A stretch of 64,000 nucleotides of DNA from Streptomyces lasiicapitis (lineage in GTDB: Bacteria > Actinomycetota > Actinomycetes > Streptomycetales > Streptomycetaceae), in assembly GCF_014646335.1 (NCBI RefSeq), contig NZ_BMNG01000009.1, forward strand, positions 372,001 through 436,000, in the 5' to 3' direction. Below the pieces are notes generated by a model, which worked only from the letters and a program-made list of their open reading frames with translations, searched no databases and had not been told where the DNA came from. Position 1 is the first letter of the stretch, and each line of letters begins with the position of its first letter. A program made the translations under genes and the position numbers. Positions 58,092-64,000 of the stretch are shown here, piece after piece.

Positions 58092-60128
58092 ATGAGCGCC
58101 GGTTTCGTCGTGCTTCCGGATACGCCGGGTACGTCGTCGCTCGACGACGCGTACCCCTTCGCGGCGCCCCGGCTGATAGCCCACCCGTCAGGCCGTCTGT
58201 GGCTGGTGGGGAGCTGGGAGCCGGACGAGATCCGTCAAGTGACGGTGGGGCCGGTGCGGGTGGTGGTGATCGGGCGTTGCCCGGTCACCACCGACCACCT
58301 GGAGCGGCTGTGCCGACGCCTTCGCACACTCGCCGATGTCGACGTGCTGGCACGGCAGTTGCCGGGCAGCTTCCACCTGGTGGCCGCCGTCGGGCACGCC
58401 ACCCGGGTGCAGGGCAGCGTGACCGGGTTGCGGCAGGTGTTCCACACCCGCGTCGACGGCGGGTCCGGCGGGATCCCGGTCGCCGCCGACCGCGCCGACG
58501 TGCTCGCGGCGCTGACCGGCGCCGGGATCGACGAGACCACGCTGGCCCTGCGCGTCGTCTGCGGCGGCATGCTGCCGCCCCCGCTCGCCGACCGCAGCAC
58601 CTGGTCGGGCATCTCCACGGTGCCGCACGACCACTGCCTGACCCTCGAACCGGACCGCGCCCGCGAACGACGCTGGTGGCAGCCGCCCACCCCCGAACTC
58701 TCCCTGGAGGAGGGCGCGCCGGCGGTGCGGGAGGCGCTGGCGGGGGCGGTGGACGGGGTGTGCGGCGCGGATGCGGTTCGGTGCGGGAGTGGTGGCGCGG
58801 ACGTGGCTTCGTACGGGACCGGCGGTGTCGGCGCGAGCGGGGTGTCGTACGCGGTCGACGGCGCCCGCGCGGACGCCGCGCCGCACGGAGGCGGCGGCCT
58901 CAGCGCCGACATGTCCGGCGGCATGGACTCGACCTCCTTGGCCTTCCTCGCCGCGCGGCACACCCCCGGCCTGCTCACCTTCCGCTGGGCCGAGGCCGAG
59001 GCGGGCAACGACGACGCCCGCTTCGCCGCGCTCGCCGCACGCGAACTGCCGGGCGCACAGCACCTGGTGGTGGCCCAGCACGAACTGCCCCCGGTGTTCA
59101 CCGACCCGGCCGCCCTCGCCGACACCGAACGGCCCTACCTCTACACCCGCACCCAGGCCCGCATGCGGCACACCGCCCGCGTCCTGGCCGAGCACGGGTC
59201 GCGGCACCACCTCGCGGGCCACGGCGCCGACGAACTCTTCGGCCGCATGCCGGGCTACCTGCACCGCCTCGCCCGCCGCCACCCCCTCACCATGCTCCGG
59301 CACCTGCGCGGCAGCCGCGCCCTCGGCCGCTGGCCGCTGTGGGGCTGCGTCAGCCAGCTCGCCCGCGCCGAGAGCATCGGCCAGTGGTGGCGCGCCCAGG
59401 CCGACGGCCTCACAAGCCCCGCACCACCCGCCCGGCTGCCCTCGCTGAGCTGGGGGCTCGCCCCGCTGCGCGCCCCCGCCTGGGCCACGGACGCCGCCGT
59501 CGACGCGGCCCGCGCGGCGCTGCGGGCCGCCGCCGAGGACGCCCGTCCCTTCGCCGAGGACCGGGGGCAGCACCAGTGCCTCGCGGCGCTGCGGATCACC
59601 TCGCCCGCGTACCGCCAGGTGGCCCGCCTGTTCGCCGCCGAGGGCGTGCGGCTGCACCAGCCCTTCCTCGACGACCGGGTCGTCGAGGCCGTTCTGGCGG
59701 TGCGCCCGCACGAACGCATCACGCCGTGGCAGTACAAGCCGCTGCTCGCCCGTTCCCTGCGCGGCCTCGTCCCCGACGTGATCCTCGACCGCACCACCAA
59801 GGGCGACTTCAGCGAGGACCTGCGGGTCGGGCGGAAGCGGAACCTCACCGCGATTTTGGACGTGTTCGCCGGGGAAGGTGGGGCCAGTGGGGCCGGTAGA
59901 GCCAGCGGGGCCACTGACGACACCGGAATCTCCGACACCGTCGGGTTCGGAGCCGGAGATTCCGGTTCCGTCCTCGCCGCCCTGGGACTCATCGATCCCA
60001 AGGCCGTCCGCGACTACCTCCTCGCCCCGCAGGCCGACTCCTCCCGCGACATCGCCGTCGAACAGCTTCTGGGCTGCGAGTCCTGGGCCCGCGCCGCACG
60101 CCGACCGCTACCCCTTGCGAGGTCTTGA
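58092..60128 (+). CDS. Lasso cyclase C (asparagine synthetase homologue)
   Basis: 678 residues. The N-terminal half is a degenerate glutaminase-like domain without the catalytic Cys. The synthetase half has the PP-loop SADMSGGMDST near residue 273, then GHGADELFGRMPG and the C-terminal QYKPLLARSLRG. The enzyme adenylates the core Asp8 side chain and joins it to Gly1. A Gly/Ala/Val-rich insert of about 45 residues lies just before the PP-loop, and a Gly/Ser/Thr-rich insert near residues 595-630 makes it longer than most. The start ATG at 58092 has a poor ribosome site, so other starts are possible. Confidence 0.93.
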   Translation: MSAGFVVLPDTPGTSSLDDAYPFAAPRLIAHPSGRLWLVGSWEPDEIRQVTVGPVRVVVIGRCPVTTDHLERLCRRLRTLADVDVLARQLPGSFHLVAAVGHATRVQGSVTGLRQVFHTRVDGGSGGIPVAADRADVLAALTGAGIDETTLALRVVCGGMLPPPLADRSTWSGISTVPHDHCLTLEPDRARERRWWQPPTPELSLEEGAPAVREALAGAVDGVCGADAVRCGSGGADVASYGTGGVGASGVSYAVDGARADAAPHGGGGLSADMSGGMDSTSLAFLAARHTPGLLTFRWAEAEAGNDDARFAALAARELPGAQHLVVAQHELPPVFTDPAALADTERPYLYTRTQARMRHTARVLAEHGSRHHLAGHGADELFGRMPGYLHRLARRHPLTMLRHLRGSRALGRWPLWGCVSQLARAESIGQWWRAQADGLTSPAPPARLPSLSWGLAPLRAPAWATDAAVDAARAALRAAAEDARPFAEDRGQHQCLAALRITSPAYRQVARLFAAEGVRLHQPFLDDRVVEAVLAVRPHERITPWQYKPLLARSLRGLVPDVILDRTTKGDFSEDLRVGRKRNLTAILDVFAGEGGASGAGRASGATDDTGISDTVGFGAGDSGSVLAALGLIDPKAVRDYLLAPQADSSRDIAVEQLLGCESWARAARRPLPLARS

Positions 60129-60400
60129 TGTCCCCACGCTCCCTGACCCTGCACCCCGACGTCTCCCTGGCGGAGACCGACGACGGCGCCGTCCTGCTCC
60201 ACCAGCGCACCGGCCGCTACTGGCAGCTCAACCCCACCGGTGTCCTGGTCCTCAAGCAGCTCCTCGACGGCCGCACCCACGACCAGGCCGCCCAGGAGCT
60301 GACCGCGCGCCACCGCGCCGCCCCCGACGCCGCGCACCGCGACGTGTCACGCCTGGTCGACGAACTCCGCACCGCCCGCATCCTCGTGGAGTCCCGATGA
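60128..60400 (+). CDS. Lasso RRE protein B1 (PqqD-like)
   Basis: 90 residues of the PqqD/RRE fold, starting SPRSLTLHPDVSLAETDDGAV, with HQRTGRYWQLNPTG and the helix LKQLLDG. It binds the leader of the precursor and delivers it to the peptidase and cyclase. The ATG (60128) overlaps the cyclase stop (TGATG), and its own stop overlaps the next ATG by ATGA. Confidence 0.94.
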   Translation: MSPRSLTLHPDVSLAETDDGAVLLHQRTGRYWQLNPTGVLVLKQLLDGRTHDQAAQELTARHRAAPDAAHRDVSRLVDELRTARILVESR

Positions 60401-60834
60401 GCGCCCCCGTCGCCCTGGCCGCCCGGGACCGGCTGCCCCTGCACCGCCGGGCGCTGCCGCTGCTCGCCGTCATGGTCGCCCGGCTGCTCGCGGGCGCCCG
60501 CCCGGCCCGGGTGCGCGCGGTCCTGGAGTTCCTGCGGCGCGGGGCCGAGCCCGCCACTGCCGAGCAGGCGCGCGCGGCGCGGCGCGACGTCGTGTCCGTG
60601 AGTCTGCGCTGTGCCGGTCAGGCCTGTCTGCAACGGTCCATCGCGACAGCCCTGTTGTGCCGGAGCCGCGGGGTGTGGCCGACGTGGTGCACGGGGGTGC
60701 GGACCAGCCCGTTCCAGGCGCACGCGTGGGTGGAGGCCGAGGGCGGGCCGGTGGGGGAGCCGCACCCGGCGGGGCACTACCGCACGCTGCTCGCGGTACC
60801 GCCGGTCAAGTCCCATCAGCCTGACGGGAGTTGA
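60397..60834 (+). CDS. Lasso leader peptidase B2 (transglutaminase-like)
   Basis: 145 residues. The catalytic Cys is in CAGQACLQRSIA (about residue 73) and the His in FQAHAWVEAEG (about 107), as in the B2 half of lasso protease systems. It removes the leader after Leu32 of the precursor. A longer in-frame opening exists upstream, but the ATG at 60397 is coupled to B1. No ABC transporter follows; the next gene is on the opposite strand. Confidence 0.93.
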   Translation: MSAPVALAARDRLPLHRRALPLLAVMVARLLAGARPARVRAVLEFLRRGAEPATAEQARAARRDVVSVSLRCAGQACLQRSIATALLCRSRGVWPTWCTGVRTSPFQAHAWVEAEGGPVGEPHPAGHYRTLLAVPPVKSHQPDGS

Positions 60835-60866
60835 CAGCGCAAGCCGACAGCGAAAGTCGCCCCACC

Positions 60867-61964
60867 TCACACCCCGACCGGCACCCCCTCCAGCAACCGC
60901 ACAATGTCCCGCACAGCCGCCCGCCCCGCCCGGTTGGCCCCGATGGTGCTGGCCGAAGGCCCGTACCCGACCAGGTGCACGCGGGGGTCGGCGGCCGCCC
61001 GCGTACCGTCCATGCGGATCCCGCCGCCGGGCTCCCGCAGCCGCAGTGGCGCGAGATGCTCGATCGCCGCGCGGAACCCGGTCGCCCACAGGATGACGTC
61101 GGCCTCGACATGCCGCCCGTCGTCCCACTCCACACCGCTCGGCGTGATCCGGTCGAACATCGGCAGGCGGTCCAGGACGCCGTTCGCGCGGGCCTCGCGC
61201 ACCGCGTCGTTGACCGGAAGGCCGGTGACCGACACCACGCTCAGCGGCGGCAGCCCCTGCCGCACCCGCTCCTCGACCATCGCGACGGCGTTCCGGCCGC
61301 GGTCCTCGTCGAAGGGCCCTTCGGCGAAGACGGGCGGGCGCCGTGTCACCCACCAGGTCTCGGCGGCGTACGGCGCGATCTCCATCAGGTGCTGGGTGCC
61401 GGACGCGCCACCGCCCACGACGATCACGCGCTGCCCGCGGAAGGCCTCGGGACCGGGGTAGATCGCGGTGTGCAGCTGCCGGCCGCGGAAGGTTTCCTGC
61501 CCGGGGTAGCGCGGCCAGAAGGGCCGGTCCCAGGTGCCGGTCGCGTTGATCAGCGCCCGCGTCGACCAGGTTCCCGCGGAGGTCTCGACGAGCAGCCGCC
61601 CGTCCTCGCCCTCGCTGACGCGGTGTACGTCGACGGGCCGCCGTACGCGCAGGTCGAACCGCTTCTCGTACGCGTCGAAATACGCGCCTATGACCTCCGA
61701 CGACGGCCGCTCGGGGTCGGCCCCCGTCAGCTCCATGCCCGGCAGCGCGTGCATGCCGTGCACCTTGCCGTACGTGAGGGACGGCCACCGGAACTGCCAC
61801 GCGCCGCCCGGCCGCGGCGCGTGGTCCAGGACGACGAAGTCCCGTTCCGGCTCGAAGCCCCTGCGCCGCAGGTGGTAGGCGCTGGACAGGCCCGCCTGAC
61901 CGGCGCCGATCACCACCACGTCCACGTCGGTGACGGCCGCGTCTCGTACCCCGATGTCGTTCAC
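60867..61964 (-). CDS. Flavin-dependent monooxygenase-like NAD(P)/FAD oxidoreductase
   Basis: 365 residues. FAD motif VVVIGAGQAGLSSAYHL near the N-terminus, NADPH-like motif VIVVGGGASGTQHL near 180, and ILWATGFRAAIEHL near 300. This is the class B flavoprotein monooxygenase/YpdA-like type, without a clear FxGxxxHxxxY hexapeptide. It lies 107 bases downstream of ssuD in the same direction. Role unknown. Confidence 0.85.
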   Translation of the reverse strand: MNDIGVRDAAVTDVDVVVIGAGQAGLSSAYHLRRRGFEPERDFVVLDHAPRPGGAWQFRWPSLTYGKVHGMHALPGMELTGADPERPSSEVIGAYFDAYEKRFDLRVRRPVDVHRVSEGEDGRLLVETSAGTWSTRALINATGTWDRPFWPRYPGQETFRGRQLHTAIYPGPEAFRGQRVIVVGGGASGTQHLMEIAPYAAETWWVTRRPPVFAEGPFDEDRGRNAVAMVEERVRQGLPPLSVVSVTGLPVNDAVREARANGVLDRLPMFDRITPSGVEWDDGRHVEADVILWATGFRAAIEHLAPLRLREPGGGIRMDGTRAAADPRVHLVGYGPSASTIGANRAGRAAVRDIVRLLEGVPVGV

Positions 61965-62071
61965 GCTTCTACTAACTACGGCAGGAGCCGAGATCTTCCC
62001 CGCACGCCGAGGCCCGGCCGTTCACGCCGCCCGGCCGCTGACGACGGCCGGGCCCGGCGCCCCCGGCGTAC

Positions 62072-63280
62072 TCAGCGCCCCCCGGCCACCAGCAGCGGCG
62101 CCCCGCCCGGAGCCGACGCCGGCCGCCCGTTCGCCGCCGGGACCCCGAGCAGCGGCGAGGCGGGGATGCGCGGCAGGAGCCCGCGAGTCGCCAGGTCGGG
62201 GATCACGCCCTCGCCGAACCAGTACGCCTCCTCCAGGTGCGGGTAGCCGGACAGCACGAAGTGCTCGACGCCGAGCGCGTGGTACTCCTCGATCCGGTCC
62301 GCGACCTCCGCGTGGCTGCCCACAAGGGCCGTGCCCGCGCCGCCCCGGACCAGGCCGACGCCCGCCCACAGGTTCGGCGCGATCACCAGGTCGTCGCGGG
62401 AGCCGCCGTGCAGCGCGAGCATCCGCTGCTGGCCCACGGACTCGCTGCGGCTGAGCGCCTCCTGCGCGGCGGCGACGGTGTCCGCGTCGAGGTCGTCGAG
62501 CAGCCGGGCCGCCGTCGCCCAGGCCTCCGCGGAGGAGTCGCGGGAGATGGTGTGCAGCCGGATGCCGAAGCGGACCGTGCGGCCCTCCGCCTCGGCGAGC
62601 CCGCGGATCCAGTCGATCTTCTGCTTCACCTGCTCGGGCGGCTCGCCCCAGGTCAGATACACATCCGTGTGCCGGGCGGCGACCGGGCCCGCGGCGGCCG
62701 ACGAACCACCGAAGAAGATCTCCGGCAGCGGGTCCGGCGGCAGCGCGGTGAGACCGCCCTCGACCTGATAGTGCTCGCCGTCGAAGTCGTACGGCTTGCC
62801 GCGCCACACGCCTCGTACGACCGAGAGGAACTCGTCGGTGCGGGCGTAGCGGCGGTCGTGGTCCAAGTGGTCGCCGAAGCGCCGCTGTTCGGTGGAGTCG
62901 CCGCCCGTGACGACGTTGAGGAGCAGCCGTCCGCGCGTGATGCGCTGGTACGTCGCCGCCATCTGCGCCGCGAGCACCGGCGAGATCACCCCGGGCCGGA
63001 ACGCCACCAGGAACTTCAGGCGCTCGGTGTGCTGGGCGAGCGCGACGGTGGTGAGCCACGCGTCCTCGCACCACGTGCCGGTCGGCGTCAGGACCGCCTC
63101 GAAGCCCAACTGCTCGGCGGCCTTGGCGATCTGGGCCAGATACTCGATGTCGGGGGCCCGCACGCCGCTGACCGGCGTGACGCGGGAGCGCGTGATGCCG
63201 CCGTCGGTGTAGGCGTGCCGGTCCACGAGGGTGCGGCCGTCGCCGCCCGTCGGCAGGAACCAGTGGAGGTGCACGGTCAT
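62072..63280 (-). CDS. ssuD: FMNH2-dependent alkanesulfonate monooxygenase
   Basis: 402 residues of the luciferase-like (LLM) superfamily: the start HLHWFLPTGGDGRTLVD, FRPGVISPVLAAQMAAT and LLLNVVTGGD, which bind flavin and sulfonate in SsuD. It splits alkanesulfonates to aldehyde and sulfite for sulfur supply. It starts two bases after the binding-protein stop, so both form one operon. The C-terminal tail is Ala/Gly/Pro-rich. Confidence 0.9.
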   Translation of the reverse strand: MTVHLHWFLPTGGDGRTLVDRHAYTDGGITRSRVTPVSGVRAPDIEYLAQIAKAAEQLGFEAVLTPTGTWCEDAWLTTVALAQHTERLKFLVAFRPGVISPVLAAQMAATYQRITRGRLLLNVVTGGDSTEQRRFGDHLDHDRRYARTDEFLSVVRGVWRGKPYDFDGEHYQVEGGLTALPPDPLPEIFFGGSSAAAGPVAARHTDVYLTWGEPPEQVKQKIDWIRGLAEAEGRTVRFGIRLHTISRDSSAEAWATAARLLDDLDADTVAAAQEALSRSESVGQQRMLALHGGSRDDLVIAPNLWAGVGLVRGGAGTALVGSHAEVADRIEEYHALGVEHFVLSGYPHLEEAYWFGEGVIPDLATRGLLPRIPASPLLGVPAANGRPASAPGGAPLLVAGGR

Positions 63281-63282
63281 GC

Positions 63283-64000
63283 TCAGGACTCCTTGTAGGT
63301 GCGGGGCGCGGTCGTGGAGGGCGGCAGCGAGCCGTTGAAGCGGGTGTCGGTGAAGTCGCCGAAGTCGACGCGGCGCGGGATGAGCTTCAGCCGGGCGAAG
63401 GTGTCGACGATCTCCTGCTCGGAGGCGATGGCCTGCCGGTCGACGGCGACCGGGACGCGGGTGCCGTTGGTGCGCTTCACGGCGTCGAGCGCCACCTCGT
63501 ACGGCAGGCCCGTGTCCTTCGCCCAGACCTTCGCCCACGCCTCGGGGTGCTTGAAGACCCAGTCCTGGGCCTTGCGCAGGCGCCGCAGATAGTCGTCGAT
63601 CGCCGCGGCCTTCTTCTTGTCCGCCAGCGCGCCGGGCGCGGCGACCTGGAAGCTGAGCCCGTTGACGACGCCCTCGCCGTCGGTGAGGATCCGGCCCTTG
63701 CCACCGCGAAGGACCTGCGAGGTGTACGGGTCCCACACCGCCCAGGCGTCCACCTTGCCGCCGGTGAACGCGGCGAGCGCGTCGGCGGGCTGCAGATACT
63801 TGACGTCGACGTCCTTGAGCGTGAGTCCCGCCTTCTTCAGGGAGGCGAGCAGTTGGTAGTGCGCGGACGAGCCCTGCGCCACGGCGACGGACTTGCCCTT
63901 CAGGTCGGCCGTCCGTCGGAACTCCGAGTCCTTGGGCACGACGATCGCCTCGCCGTGCGCGGTGCCGTGCGTCGCCGCCACCACGGAGATCTTCGAGCCC
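63283..64000 (-). CDS. ssuA: Sulfonate ABC transporter substrate-binding protein (start beyond window)
   Basis: The visible part encodes the C-terminal 240 or so residues of a periplasmic-binding-protein-like fold: DLKGKSVAVAQGSSAHYQLL, VDVKYLQPADALAAFTGGKVDAWAVWDPY. This matches SsuA/TauA-type sulfonate binders. It feeds the SsuD enzyme downstream. The frame is open to the window edge. Confidence 0.88.
   Translation of the reverse strand, partial: GSKISVVAATHGTAHGEAIVVPKDSEFRRTADLKGKSVAVAQGSSAHYQLLASLKKAGLTLKDVDVKYLQPADALAAFTGGKVDAWAVWDPYTSQVLRGGKGRILTDGEGVVNGLSFQVAAPGALADKKKAAAIDDYLRRLRKAQDWVFKHPEAWAKVWAKDTGLPYEVALDAVKRTNGTRVPVAVDRQAIASEQEIVDTFARLKLIPRRVDFGDFTDTRFNGSLPPSTTAPRTYKES

Noticed and set aside
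60867..64000. Functional link of ssuA/ssuD to the NRPS sulfonate idea
   Set aside because: The genes lie 45 kb away and fit general sulfonate scavenging; a link would be speculation.

Overview
The window is high-GC actinobacterial DNA. It is almost certainly from a Streptomyces chromosome: coding is very GC-rich at third positions, GTG starts and 4-base start/stop overlaps are common, and it carries a complete conservon (cvnA-B-C-D), a DUF6397-type protein and two natural-product loci. No rRNA, tRNA, CRISPR array or insertion sequence was seen.

Layout. (1) 1-15.4 kb is the 3' end of a non-ribosomal peptide synthetase (NRPS) cluster. It holds the tail of an adenylation-carrier module (pocket reads as Thr) and a 3916-residue synthetase: C-A(Ser)-PCP, C-A(unassigned)-PCP, C-A(Gly)-N-methyltransferase-PCP-thioesterase. 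Two coupled tailoring genes follow: a PLP enzyme of the threonine synthase/cysteate synthase type and a cupin of the cysteine dioxygenase type. (2) 15.5-22.5 kb holds an MHYT membrane protein, the conservon, a PPOX flavin protein, an orphan roadblock protein and a DUF6397 protein. (3) 22.5-27.6 kb holds a TPR protein, acyl-CoA thioesterase II, a Ski2-like helicase and a YdjM-like membrane protein. (4) 27.7-40.4 kb holds two heterodimeric ABC exporter cassettes with the same split of ATP-site motifs. Between them lie a secreted endonuclease/phosphatase-fold protein and a LysR - tartrate/isopropylmalate-type dehydrogenase - DctA set. (5) 40.6-55.4 kb is enzymes and secreted proteins: L,D-transpeptidase lipoprotein, Tat-exported Gfo/Idh/MocA (GH109-like) protein, MDMPI-type protein, small monooxygenase-like protein, FAD/Fe-S D-lactate-type dehydrogenase, MarR with a divergent ABC exporter, MltG-like protein, S8 protease and M4 protease. 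(6) 55.8-60.8 kb is a lasso peptide locus: an XRE/sigma-like regulator, an unrecognised partner, precursor A with predicted core GFGTRHNDVLGEQGW, cyclase C, RRE protein B1 and peptidase B2. (7) 60.9-64 kb is a flavin monooxygenase and an ssuD-ssuA sulfonate set that runs off the window.

How parts work together. The NRPS block predicts a peptide ending ...Thr-Ser-X-N-methyl-Gly, released by its thioesterase; the two tailoring genes suggest a sulfur-oxidised or other beta-substituted alanine precursor. In the lasso locus B1 should hold the leader, B2 cut it, and C close a Gly1-Asp8 ring; no dedicated exporter is adjacent. A recurring oddity is short (15-23 nt) tandem duplication, in linker-coding DNA and, at five genes, spanning the stop codon.
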